The position numbers were made by a program, and so were the translations under genes. The notes beneath the pieces are model-generated. The model did not search any database, was not told the origin of the DNA, and saw only the letters and a program-made list of their open reading frames with translations. From assembly GCF_019091455.1 (NCBI RefSeq), contig NZ_JAGXJN010000044.1, forward strand, positions 1 to 64,000: 64,000 bases of DNA, in the 5' to 3' direction. How positions within the stretch are numbered: the stretch's first letter is position 1; the number at the start of each line of letters is the position of its first letter. This document shows, one piece after another, positions 17,649 to 27,667 of the stretch. Source of the DNA: Chitinophaga sp. GbtcB8. Its GTDB lineage: Bacteria > Bacteroidota > Bacteroidia > Chitinophagales > Chitinophagaceae.

Positions 17649-17766
17649 AAATGGGTTTTCAAAAATTTGATGCCTTGGATTGATCAAGCAGGTTAAGCTA
17701 TGCTAAGATAAATGGATAATCAGTTATCTGCATAAAAAAGCCTGCTTATTTTCAGAGAACCCATTT
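17649..17766. repeat. Nested inverted repeat in the leader of the TonB receptor gene
   Basis: Two pairs of complementary arms are nested in the largest gap inside the cluster body. The outer arms are AAATGGGTT (17649-17657) and AACCCATTT (17758-17766); the inner arms are AAGCAGG (17686-17692) and CCTGCTT (17741-17747). The transcript (minus strand) could fold into a long stem interrupted by loops just upstream of the receptor start. There is no U-tract after the arms, so a simple terminator is unlikely; partial attenuation, RNA stability control or a processing site are possible. Confidence 0.5.
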
Positions 17767-17775
17767 TCACGGTTA

Positions 17776-18705
17776 TTACTGACCGGCTTTCCAGATCAGA
17801 TGCCGCAGCCATGCATAACCACTAAACGACTTTATCAGCAGCTGATTATTCTTAAACATGTAAGGATGTCTTTTATACAGGTCCCGCAACAGGTAGTTAG
17901 ACATATCTCCCATAACATGCCAGGGGCTTTTCCAGCAATATACCAGGGTAAATCCAACTTCATCCTGCGTAGGATAAAGACCATGATACCAGAATGGCGG
18001 AATGTACATAGCATCTCCTTCTTCCACATCTGCCGTCATAGGTTTTACGTTTATGGACGGGTCCAGCTGCTCACCGGACAAATAGCGGTCCTGGTCCAGG
18101 AAGCGGGATACCGTACGCATTTCCGGCAAATGCGGCGGGAATACGGTAATCCGCTTGGAGCCGCTTACCTGGCACATTAACGTTTCATCCATCGGATGAA
18201 AATGCCAGTTGGAGCTGGCCCGGTGATACATTAAAATGCGTTTACGCGGATATTTTCTGGGTATGCCTGCATCAGGCAGGAACGGGAAACCGGGCGTATC
18301 TTTTTCCAGCGCTGCCACGTGGGTATCTGCTGCAATAACACGCGCACTGATCTTGAACACATCATCCTTTTGTGCAAATAAGCGTTCTACTGCATCATGG
18401 AACGGCATTTCTTCCATCTGGTCCGGGCGGGGAAGTGCAAAATTACGGAAAGCGCCCACCTTCACATTTTCATTCCGGCTATTGGCAATCCAGTAATCCT
18501 TCTCCTTCCAGTTGCTCATTGCAGACCAGTGCTTAATGGCTCCTTTGATCAGGCAGGGTTTACTTTTATCTACCCAGTTCTTCACAAACTCCTTCTCTGT
18601 AAGCGATTCAGCGTATAGTACAGGAATAGGAGCCGCGTTCTCTATACCCGGTATAACGGAAGTAATACCGTCACTGAGCGATGTATGAATAAATTGATCT
18701 TCCAT
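17776..18705 (-). CDS. Cupin_8/JmjC-like Fe(II)/2OG oxygenase family protein
   Basis: A 309-residue protein with the cupin_8 layout: an N-terminal KPCLIKGAIKHW (surrender-of-substrate segment seen in the family), a core SNWHFHPMDETLMCQVSGSKRITVFPP, and YIPPFWYHGLYP near the end. The distal histidine is H241. The usual HxD appears as H168-F-H170, with D173 three residues on, so the metal triad is atypical and activity as a hydroxylase is likely but not certain. It follows NRPS P6 by 12 nt, in line with hydroxylation of an amino acid held on a PCP or of the peptide. Confidence 0.83.
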   Translation of the reverse strand: MEDQFIHTSLSDGITSVIPGIENAAPIPVLYAESLTEKEFVKNWVDKSKPCLIKGAIKHWSAMSNWKEKDYWIANSRNENVKVGAFRNFALPRPDQMEEMPFHDAVERLFAQKDDVFKISARVIAADTHVAALEKDTPGFPFLPDAGIPRKYPRKRILMYHRASSNWHFHPMDETLMCQVSGSKRITVFPPHLPEMRTVSRFLDQDRYLSGEQLDPSINVKPMTADVEEGDAMYIPPFWYHGLYPTQDEVGFTLVYCWKSPWHVMGDMSNYLLRDLYKRHPYMFKNNQLLIKSFSGYAWLRHLIWKAGQ

Positions 18706-18717
18706 GGTAATATATTT

Positions 18718-21700
18718 TTAGATAGCGCTGTTATGCAATAGGACCGGTTTTATTTCAGACAGCCCATTCTTTAACGGATCCTGCATACCGGCGCCGGCCA
18801 CCCATTCCAGCATAATTTTCAGATCGGTGATCAGCTGCAATATGAACGCAGGGTCAAACATTTCCCGCTGATAGATGATGGTGAACAGGAGCTGTTTTTT
18901 TTCTGATACCTGCAGCGTTATGGGAAAATTGTTCTCATCCCTGAAGCCGGAGGATACAAAGTCTATAGCGCCATTCGCTCCCTCACCCTCCTTCTCCGTA
19001 AGGTTCACGGGGTAATTCTGGTGCACCAGCAGGCTTTCAAACAAGGGTTGCTGTTGCCCCAGGGGACTTAACTTCCCGATCTCCGTTATGCCCAGGTAGC
19101 TGTAGGTATCCCGTTCCAACCTGGCATGGTGAATGGTTTTCAGCCAGCTTCCCAGCTCCTGGCTTTTTTGACAGCTTAGCTGGAAAGGGATGGTGTTAAT
19201 GAATAACCCGACCATTGATCCAATTCCTTCCAGTCCGCCGCTGCGGCCGGACATTGTCATACCAAAAATCACCTCTTCTTCACCGGTATACTTACTTAAC
19301 AACAGCGCCCATGCGGCCACTAAAAGGGAATTCAGGGTAACCTGGCCGTCTGCTGCCTGCTTTTTTAATCCTGCGCTAACTTCCTCAGATGCGTCAAAGA
19401 ACGTTTGCTCATATCCTTCGCCGGTACCATTTCCCGGCGCAGCAGCAGGCAGCGCTGATAACCTGGTTACTTTCTTCAGGCGGCTAAGCTCCCTGCTCCA
19501 GAACGCGGCCAGCTCCTCCTGCGGCAAACGCGACATCCAGCTCATATAAGCCCTGTAGGGCGGAATGGCAGGGAGTTTTACCGCTTGTTTATTTGCGAGC
19601 GCATCATAGATCCTGTTCAGCTCATAGAACAGGATAGGCACGCTCCATCCATCCAGGATAATATGATGGAAGGTTATGATGAGGTAATAAATGTTATCGC
19701 CGGTATGTATCAGCTTTACCCTGAGTAAAGGAGCGCTTTCAAACTCAAAGTCCTGCACTGCATCTGCATTTACCAGCTCTTTTACCTGCCGGGCCTGTGT
19801 GTGCTTATCCGCCCGGCGCAGGTCCAGGTATGCTATCTCCGGCCTGGCCGCCTTATCAACTACCTGCAATACGCCATTCAGCTCGCACATTACAAATGCA
19901 GTACGTAACATGGCATGCCTGTTCACCAGCTCATCCAGTGCCTTACCGAAAATTACCGGATCAATGTTCCTGGTATACCCGTGGTGCTGATTGATATATA
20001 CGCCCGGCTGCGTTGCAGTTAATGAATGGAAGAAGATGGATTGCTGCATGGGAGTAGCCGTGTAAACATCTTCCAGCCGGGGATAGTCTGCCATTACTTC
20101 ATCCAGCCTTTCCTGCGTGAGTTTTGCATATGGAAGATCAGAGGGCGTATAAGCGCTTTCTGTTACAGACAAACAGTGCGTGATCACTGCCTGTAAAGCG
20201 GCTTTGAATAACTGGCCCAATTCTGTTGCTGTTCCATAACCTGCCGCTTCATGAAAATTAATGGAGAATGTTAATCCCGCATCCAGCACAGCGCCGTTCA
20301 TTTCAATATTATAAGGGTGTTTATGCGTAGCAGCGATCGTATTCCCGGCCCTTTCCTCCACCTTATCGATAAAATTATTTTGCGTGGTCCTGAAATCGCC
20401 CAAAAAGTTAAACAGCATTAGCGCCTGGCTGTCAGCTGCTGCCCGCATAATATCCTGGTCTGCTGCCAGGTAACGGAGCACCCCGTAACCTATGCCATTG
20501 TGTGGAGCTGCGCGGAGGTTTTCCTTTACCCTTTTGATAGCTGCAGCCATACCAGCCGCAGTACCGGTATCTATTCCTTCTCCGTTAAGCAATACGGGAA
20601 ACAGGCTTGTAAACCATCCAACAGTTTGACTTACATCCAGATCGTCAAACAAAGCCTCCCTGCCATGGCCTTCCATATTGATCAGGAAGCTGTTGTTCCC
20701 GCTCCATTTACCCACCGCAATTAACAAGGCGGTTAAAAGCAGGTCGTTGATCTGTGTATGATAGGCCGGAGCGCATTCCTGCATTAATTGCCGGGTCCAG
20801 CTTTCCTCTAACGTAACTACATACTGGCCTGGCCCGTTATTTTCTTTTATAGCGGGCCGCAAGGGGAACGGCTCCGCGGCCGGCTGCAGTACAGACAGCC
20901 AGTAGCTCTTTTCCTGCAATAGCTGCCGGCTGCCGGCGTACTGCACCAACGTTTCCGACCAGCGCTGGTAAGTAGCGGTCCTGGTTCCGGTGCTAAGGGT
21001 CTTACCTGCTGCTGCCTGCTTCATCATCTGGTTAACCTGTTCCAGCAATATTCTCCAGGAAATGCCGTCTGTTACAAGATGGTGAACGATCAGCAACAGG
21101 CGCCCCTTATTCCCATGGCCATAATTAAACCATACGAGTTTCATTAGCGGCCCGCTCTCAAGGGACAAGCTCCCCTGCGCCCGCTCTGCAGCTGCATTTA
21201 CCAGCTGTATTCTTTCAGCAGTTTCTATAGCTGCATAATCATACACTTCCAGGCTGGCAGCAAGCATTTTTTCAGAAAGCGGCTCAAACCAGGTGGCTTG
21301 TTCTGTAAAGTGTAACCTGAAAACATCATGGTTTTCGTATAACCGTTCTACTATCTGCCGGCAGGCAGCTTCATTCAATGCTTCCGGTGTAATAAATATG
21401 TTAGCATAGTTAAAATGGTGCGGCTCCTGCTGCTGCTGTTCAAAATACCATTGCTGAATGGGTAACAGCCGCATATCACCAGCGGCCGCGGCGTGCACCT
21501 CTGTTTGCCGCTGCTCCCATTTAACTGTTTTAGACAATGCTGCAATGGTAGGCGCTTCAAATATCTGCCGGATGGAGAGGGTAATTCCTTTACCACGCGC
21601 CCTGGATAACAGCTCAATGGCTGAAATAGAGTTACCTCCTATATTAAAGAAATTATCGTTGATGCCTACCTTTTCAATACCCAGCACCTGCTGCCATATA

Positions 21701-24700
21701 GCGGCCAGCGCAGCCTGCATTTCATTTTCAGGAGCTGTATACTGGCCTTTGATCTGTTCTGCCACATCCGGATCCGGTAATTTTTTTACCGCTACCTTAC
21801 CATTAGAGGTAAGGGGCAGCTTATCCAGCCATACATAATGTGCAGGCAGCATATAGGCGGGTATAATACCGCTTAAATAAACGCGTATGTCAGCTATTGC
21901 AGGCTTTTCTTTACCGGTAATATAGGCTACCAGCTCCTTATCGCCGCTTTTACCGGTACGTGCTATAACCACCGCCGCAATAATGTGAGGGTGCGCTTCC
22001 AGCGCGTTAGCTATTTCACCCAGCTCTATCCTGTATCCCCTTATCTTTACCTGGTTGTCTATCCTGCCTATGTATTCCATCTCCCCGTTCTCCATCATCC
22101 TTACAAGGTCGCCGGAACGGTACAGCCGCTCACCTTTTCTGAAGGGGCTTGTTATAAACCGCTGCGCGGTCAGCTCATCCCGGTTTAAATATCCCCTGGC
22201 TAAACCGGCCCCTCCTACATGCAGCTCTCCCGGCACTCCTGCAGGCAGCAGGCGCTGATGCTGATCCAATACATAACAGTATAAGGTGGGAATAGGGCGG
22301 CCAATATTGCTTGTGTTACAGGCTATTTCTTCTTCCCTTATCTCTTTATAAGTAACGTGCACCGTTGTTTCAGTAATGCCATACATATTAATTAACCTGG
22401 TGGCAGGGTATCTTAATTTCCATTCAGCCAGCGCTCCGGGACTTAATGCTTCCCCGCCGAAAATCACATAACGTACTTTCAGGCCGGCCACATTTTCCTG
22501 TAATTCCTGCCGGATGAGGTTATAAAAAGAAGAAGGTGTTTGGTTAAGTATTGTAACGCCCTCCCTATGCATTAGCCGGATAAAGGATTGCGGGTCGCGG
22601 GCAGTTACAGCCGGCACCATCACTAACTTTCCGCCAAACAGCAGGGCCCCGTACATTTCCCACACAGAAAAGTCAAAACAATAGGAATGGAACATAGTCC
22701 ATACATCATCTGCTCCAAAATCAAACAGCGGCCGGCTGGTCATAAATAAGCGGACCACATTCCTGTTGGTAATTAATGCTCCTTTGGGATTACCGGTAGA
22801 ACCGGAAGTATAGATCACATAGGCCAGGCTTTCCGGCTGTATAAGGGCCGGCACATTTTCGCCGCTGTATTGTGCATGTTCCTGCCGGAATAATGCCAGC
22901 TCCTTTTCATCAAACCAGGCCTTACACTGGCTATCCCTGAATATATAATCTATTCTTTCCTGCGGATAGGCAGGATCAACAGGTACATAAGCGCCGCCGG
23001 ATTTCAGCACACCCAGTATGGCCACTATCATCCACTCCGTACGTTCCAGCACCAGCCCTACCAGGTCATCTGTCCCTATCCCGTAACGGTTCTTTAAATA
23101 AGATCCAAGCCGGTTAGCCAGCTCATTCAATTCCCGGTAACTTAAAGACTCATCACCGGATACTACAGCAATGTGGTCAGGTGTGCGCGCCACCTGCTCC
23201 TCAAACAAACTGATGATCGTTTTTTCCAAAGGATATTTTGCAGCTGTATCGTTAAACACCTCCAGCAGCTGCCTTTTCTCTGATGCGGTTAAATAATCCA
23301 CTTCCCGTATTTCCGCATCAGGTGCAAGCACCATTCCGGATAACAGCTGTTCCAGGTGGCGCGCCAATTGCGCTGCAAAACTATGATCGTAAATATCATT
23401 GTTATATTCCAGCCTCAGATGAAGATGGTCTGCAGCCTCTGAAAAGGTGAACGTCAGATCATATTTGCTGATGGTGCTTTCCTCTCCCGCATAACCGGAG
23501 ATCTGCAGGTCCTGCAATGCAGGGAATGGCGCATCTGCAATAACATTCTGCAGTACTACCAGCACATCAAACAAAGCATTTCGGCTGGTATCCCGTTGCA
23601 GCTGCAGATCGTTCACCAGCTCATCAAAGGGATACATCTGGTGGGCATAGGCATCCAGCGTTAGCTGCTTTACACGGGCCAGGAGGCGCCTGTAGGTATC
23701 TGTTCCGCTGAAACAGCTGCGCAATGCCAGCATGTTCACATAAAAGCCTATCTGATCATCCAGGTCACTATGTTCACGGCCTGCTATGGGGCTTCCGATG
23801 ATCATATCTTCCTGCCCGCTGTAACGGTATAACAAGGCATTCACTGCTGATAATAATCCCATGAACAGGGTAGCTTCCTCCGCCTGTAACAGCTGGTGCA
23901 GCTTATTGCCAAGCTCCGGCGGGAACCGGTGTAATACTACGCCGCCATTGTAGGTTTTTACTGCCGGGCGCCTGTGATTACCCAGGTCCAGTAACGGCAG
24001 CTCGCCGGACAGCTGCTGCCGCCAGTAGCCGCCATGCTCCTGCAGCTCTGCTCCGCCTGCCTGCGCCTGTTGCCAGGTGGCATAATCTTTATACTGTATA
24101 CGCAATGGCGCCGGCTGGTGATCCAATCCCTGAATGCCTGCATAATAAGCCTGCAGCAGCTCGCGGATCAATATTCCCATAGACCAGCCATCCGTAATAA
24201 TATGATGCATGGTACAGGCAAATACCCACTGGCCTGCAGCAGTCTGGTATAAACAGGCTCTTAGCAGCGGGCCCGCGGAGAAGTCGAACGGCCGCAGGCA
24301 TTCTTCCTGCACCATAGCTTTGAGCTCCGCAGATGTCAGCGATAAATGCTGCACATCCCTGTATTCAATGCCAAACAGCAGGTTATCCAGCACAATCTGC
24401 CGTACATCGCCTGTTTCATCTGTTCTGAAAACGGTTCTCAGTATTTCATGACGCGCCTGTAACTTACGGAATGACTGCTCCAGTAAGGGTATATTAAGCT
24501 TCCCGCTAAAAACATACACTGCCGGCATATTATAGGCAATGCTGCCATCCTCAAACTGGCTAAGCACCCACAGGCGCCGTTGTGCAGAGGACAGGGGATA
24601 AGATGCTGCCTGCTCCGCAACAGGAATGTTTGCATAACCGGTATGTGCGGCGCGCTTTATCAGCAAAGCCTGTTCTTCCAGCATGTTATACCGGAAGAGG

Positions 24701-27645
24701 TCCTTCAACGGAATCTTTACTTCAAACGTTTTATTTATCTGACCCGCCAGCTTTATGGCAGTAATGCTTTGCCCACCCAGCTCAAAGAACCTGTCCCGGG
24801 CGCTGATCTGCTGCCGGTGCAGCAGCTGTTGCCAGATGACGGCCAGCTTCTCCTCCGTTTCATTACGGGGTGCTACAAACCCGGCATCAGCCGCAGTATC
24901 CATTGTTTCAGGATCAGGCAGCGCTTTCATTTCTATGGCGCCATCCGCAGCGGTAATAAACCGGTCCGGCTGAACAATATAGTCCGGCAGTATATAGTCT
25001 GCCGCTTTTTCAGACAGATATTCTTTCAGGCGGGAAACAGGTATTTTATGTTCACCGGTAAAATAAGCGGTGATCAGCATTCTACGGTTCAGCCCTCCTT
25101 TAACCTGCACCACCACGTCATCAACACCGGGGTATTGGCGGATGAGGGACGTTATTTGTGCTACGGCGCTGTGTACCGCAGCTGCTTCCATTTTTACCCC
25201 CAGGTATTCCAGCCTGCCGGGTGTTACCCAGCGGCCCAGATCCCCTGTTCTATACATTATCTTTCCCGGCTGAAACGGGTCAGGCAGCCATTTTGCAGCA
25301 GTGTTTTCCGGATCATTCCAATAACCATCTGCAAGCATGCTGCTGCTGATGTATATTTCACCGGTGGCGGTTTCCGGCACCAGCTGCCCGTAATTGCCCA
25401 GCACATATAATTGTGTATCACCTGCAGGTGTATCATAGATAACGTGTGCACCTGTATTTTCACCACTGCCCAAAGCAGCATAAATACCGGAAGCCGGCGG
25501 GTTATAGGCAATATAAAATTCCCCTGCGTCCTCCTGATCCCTTAATGTTATTGTTTTACTCAGCAGCCGTACACTCTCTTCTTTCAGCAATTGCAAACGG
25601 GACACTGGTAATATGGCAGCATTAATATGGTTAGCTGAAATAAATTCATCCAGCAATATTGCATTCTGCTTAAATGCATCATGGATAATATACAATGCAG
25701 CTCCTGCCGCCAGTATTGGGAATACCTCCTGTATAAAAGCATCGTCTGTACAGGAAGCAAACTGCAATCCCCGGTCGTTTGCCTGTAGCTGTAAAAAATG
25801 CTGCCGGAACATTGCAGCGTTCCATAAAGCAGCATGGCTGAACATTAAACCTGCCGGGTGGCCGCTTGTGCCGGGTACATAATGTATACAGGCCGCATCT
25901 TCCGGCAGCCTGTCTGCCAGGGGTGTTTGCCCTGCATAACGCCGGGCTTCTTTTCTGAACCGCAGCAGCATCGCATCATCGATCACCGCTTTGCAGCTGC
26001 TGCCGGTTATGATCTTTTCCAGCCTTTCTTCTGAAGTATCACTATCCAGCAGCACATACACACCCCCGGCTTTCCATACGCCCAGCAGGGCTACTATCAG
26101 CCATTCACTGCGCTCCAGCTGAATGCCTGTTCTGTCGCCGCCGGCTACTGCGCAGGTAGCTTTCAGCCAGGTTGCAAACTGGTTGGACCATTCATCCAGC
26201 TCGCTATAACTCAACACCTGGTCTTCATATACAATTGCAGGTTTATCCGGCTGTATAACAGCCTGCTGCCTGAACTGGTGTAACAGCGTGCCGCTGCCCG
26301 GAAATACTTTTGTTGCAGCTGCCGGTAATAAACTGCTTCTTTCCGCTGCGCTCAAACAGTCAATTTCCCTGATGATGAGATCAGGATAGCTTACCACCTG
26401 CTCCATCATCCGTATTAACCTGTCTTTTACAGTGTGCATAAAAGCGGCTTCATACACGCTCTCATTATAAAAGAACTTCATGACCAGGTTATCGCCGGGC
26501 ATGATCACAACGGTAAGGTCGTAGTTGTTCTGGTCAAACATACCGGTTGATAGTAAGGCAAGCTGGCTGCCTGTATTCTGTGCAACCATGTCCTGCACCA
26601 GGTAATTCTCAAACAGGATAATGTGATCAAACAGCTCCCTGCCTGCATCACTGCCGGCCTGTATCTCTGCCAGCTGTACATAGTGGTGGTCCGTACTGTC
26701 AATAAATGCACGTTGTACATTCTTCAGCAATTCCCGCACCTTCATACCAGGTTCCGTTTGCACACGCATAGGAATGGTATTGATAAACAAACCCACCATT
26801 TTTTCTACGCCTTCCACCTCTGCCGGGCGGCCGGATACAACGGAGCCAAATACAACATCGTTAGTATTATTGTAGATGGAAAGCAAAACTCCCCAGATAG
26901 CCTGGATGAAGTTATTTTCTGTTACACCTGTTTCCGCACATATTTTTTTAATGCCTTTACTTAATTCGCTGCCCAGCGGAAAGAGGATCTCTTCCGGCAC
27001 CAGCTGCCGCTTTTGCGCATGTAAACGCTTGGGTAAAGTGCAATTGGTGTTGTAGCCTGATAAATAATTACGCCAATAGCTTAATGACCGGTTACGGTCT
27101 ATGGCCAACAGCCATTTGATATAACCGGAATAGGGATATACTTTACCCGGTACAGGCGTTTGCCCTTTCAGCCTGCTGTTATAGATGGAGAAGAAATCAT
27201 TTATCAGTATGCCAATACACCAGGCATCCATAATAATGTGGTGGAAGCTCCAGATAAATTCATAGGTATCTTCACCAAGCTGCAGCACGGTTAAGCGCAT
27301 TTGCGAGCCTGCGTGCAGGTTAAATCCCTTGTTCCGGTCTGCCTCCCTGAATTGTTCAACGGAAAAATCCTGATCCCCGGAAACATTCCGGTATTCAAAG
27401 TCGGGCGTTACTTCCCGGACGATCACCTGCAATATTTCTGTTCCAAAGTCCTCTGTGAAAAAAGTCCTCAGGGCGCCATGCCGTGCCACCAGGCCGGCAT
27501 AACTCTCTTCCAGCAATGTTACGTTAAGCTGCCCTTTTATCCGGTAATTCATCTGCTCAAAATTGATCCATGATCCCGGAGCTGCTGTCCAGTGATAATA
27601 GATCCCTTCCTGCAAAGGACTTAACGGGTAAACATCTTCGATCAT
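18718..27645 (-). CDS. NRPS P6: C-A(degenerate)-PCP-C-A(Thr)-PCP-E-C
   Basis: A 2,975-residue two-and-a-half-module synthetase. C1 (1-440) has PLSPLQEGIYYHW and HHIIMDA at 135-141 (DG is DA). A1 (about 450-915) is degenerate: A3 reads YVPGTSGHPAG, A5 is YNPPA instead of YGPTE, the A8 loop is lost and the A10 lysine is replaced (DGAIEMK). PCP1 keeps GGQS with S960. C2 (1015-1450) begins SSAQRRLWVLSQ and has HHIITDG. A2 (about 1470-1960) has the specificity residues D-F-W-N-I-G-M-V-H, identical to the threonine code. PCP2 has GGNS with S2006. An epimerization domain (about 2060-2490; HHLVTDG, NFLGDF) follows, and a final C domain (about 2520-2960; HHIILDG) ends the protein without a partner A domain. 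The D-Thr peptide would be passed to a protein starting with A, most simply P2. Confidence 0.95.
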   Translation of the reverse strand: MIEDVYPLSPLQEGIYYHWTAAPGSWINFEQMNYRIKGQLNVTLLEESYAGLVARHGALRTFFTEDFGTEILQVIVREVTPDFEYRNVSGDQDFSVEQFREADRNKGFNLHAGSQMRLTVLQLGEDTYEFIWSFHHIIMDAWCIGILINDFFSIYNSRLKGQTPVPGKVYPYSGYIKWLLAIDRNRSLSYWRNYLSGYNTNCTLPKRLHAQKRQLVPEEILFPLGSELSKGIKKICAETGVTENNFIQAIWGVLLSIYNNTNDVVFGSVVSGRPAEVEGVEKMVGLFINTIPMRVQTEPGMKVRELLKNVQRAFIDSTDHHYVQLAEIQAGSDAGRELFDHIILFENYLVQDMVAQNTGSQLALLSTGMFDQNNYDLTVVIMPGDNLVMKFFYNESVYEAAFMHTVKDRLIRMMEQVVSYPDLIIREIDCLSAAERSSLLPAAATKVFPGSGTLLHQFRQQAVIQPDKPAIVYEDQVLSYSELDEWSNQFATWLKATCAVAGGDRTGIQLERSEWLIVALLGVWKAGGVYVLLDSDTSEERLEKIITGSSCKAVIDDAMLLRFRKEARRYAGQTPLADRLPEDAACIHYVPGTSGHPAGLMFSHAALWNAAMFRQHFLQLQANDRGLQFASCTDDAFIQEVFPILAAGAALYIIHDAFKQNAILLDEFISANHINAAILPVSRLQLLKEESVRLLSKTITLRDQEDAGEFYIAYNPPASGIYAALGSGENTGAHVIYDTPAGDTQLYVLGNYGQLVPETATGEIYISSSMLADGYWNDPENTAAKWLPDPFQPGKIMYRTGDLGRWVTPGRLEYLGVKMEAAAVHSAVAQITSLIRQYPGVDDVVVQVKGGLNRRMLITAYFTGEHKIPVSRLKEYLSEKAADYILPDYIVQPDRFITAADGAIEMKALPDPETMDTAADAGFVAPRNETEEKLAVIWQQLLHRQQISARDRFFELGGQSITAIKLAGQINKTFEVKIPLKDLFRYNMLEEQALLIKRAAHTGYANIPVAEQAASYPLSSAQRRLWVLSQFEDGSIAYNMPAVYVFSGKLNIPLLEQSFRKLQARHEILRTVFRTDETGDVRQIVLDNLLFGIEYRDVQHLSLTSAELKAMVQEECLRPFDFSAGPLLRACLYQTAAGQWVFACTMHHIITDGWSMGILIRELLQAYYAGIQGLDHQPAPLRIQYKDYATWQQAQAGGAELQEHGGYWRQQLSGELPLLDLGNHRRPAVKTYNGGVVLHRFPPELGNKLHQLLQAEEATLFMGLLSAVNALLYRYSGQEDMIIGSPIAGREHSDLDDQIGFYVNMLALRSCFSGTDTYRRLLARVKQLTLDAYAHQMYPFDELVNDLQLQRDTSRNALFDVLVVLQNVIADAPFPALQDLQISGYAGEESTISKYDLTFTFSEAADHLHLRLEYNNDIYDHSFAAQLARHLEQLLSGMVLAPDAEIREVDYLTASEKRQLLEVFNDTAAKYPLEKTIISLFEEQVARTPDHIAVVSGDESLSYRELNELANRLGSYLKNRYGIGTDDLVGLVLERTEWMIVAILGVLKSGGAYVPVDPAYPQERIDYIFRDSQCKAWFDEKELALFRQEHAQYSGENVPALIQPESLAYVIYTSGSTGNPKGALITNRNVVRLFMTSRPLFDFGADDVWTMFHSYCFDFSVWEMYGALLFGGKLVMVPAVTARDPQSFIRLMHREGVTILNQTPSSFYNLIRQELQENVAGLKVRYVIFGGEALSPGALAEWKLRYPATRLINMYGITETTVHVTYKEIREEEIACNTSNIGRPIPTLYCYVLDQHQRLLPAGVPGELHVGGAGLARGYLNRDELTAQRFITSPFRKGERLYRSGDLVRMMENGEMEYIGRIDNQVKIRGYRIELGEIANALEAHPHIIAAVVIARTGKSGDKELVAYITGKEKPAIADIRVYLSGIIPAYMLPAHYVWLDKLPLTSNGKVAVKKLPDPDVAEQIKGQYTAPENEMQAALAAIWQQVLGIEKVGINDNFFNIGGNSISAIELLSRARGKGITLSIRQIFEAPTIAALSKTVKWEQRQTEVHAAAAGDMRLLPIQQWYFEQQQQEPHHFNYANIFITPEALNEAACRQIVERLYENHDVFRLHFTEQATWFEPLSEKMLAASLEVYDYAAIETAERIQLVNAAAERAQGSLSLESGPLMKLVWFNYGHGNKGRLLLIVHHLVTDGISWRILLEQVNQMMKQAAAGKTLSTGTRTATYQRWSETLVQYAGSRQLLQEKSYWLSVLQPAAEPFPLRPAIKENNGPGQYVVTLEESWTRQLMQECAPAYHTQINDLLLTALLIAVGKWSGNNSFLINMEGHGREALFDDLDVSQTVGWFTSLFPVLLNGEGIDTGTAAGMAAAIKRVKENLRAAPHNGIGYGVLRYLAADQDIMRAAADSQALMLFNFLGDFRTTQNNFIDKVEERAGNTIAATHKHPYNIEMNGAVLDAGLTFSINFHEAAGYGTATELGQLFKAALQAVITHCLSVTESAYTPSDLPYAKLTQERLDEVMADYPRLEDVYTATPMQQSIFFHSLTATQPGVYINQHHGYTRNIDPVIFGKALDELVNRHAMLRTAFVMCELNGVLQVVDKAARPEIAYLDLRRADKHTQARQVKELVNADAVQDFEFESAPLLRVKLIHTGDNIYYLIITFHHIILDGWSVPILFYELNRIYDALANKQAVKLPAIPPYRAYMSWMSRLPQEELAAFWSRELSRLKKVTRLSALPAAAPGNGTGEGYEQTFFDASEEVSAGLKKQAADGQVTLNSLLVAAWALLLSKYTGEEEVIFGMTMSGRSGGLEGIGSMVGLFINTIPFQLSCQKSQELGSWLKTIHHARLERDTYSYLGITEIGKLSPLGQQQPLFESLLVHQNYPVNLTEKEGEGANGAIDFVSSGFRDENNFPITLQVSEKKQLLFTIIYQREMFDPAFILQLITDLKIMLEWVAGAGMQDPLKNGLSEIKPVLLHNSAI

Positions 27646-27667
27646 ATATGGATTATTAGGGTAACTG

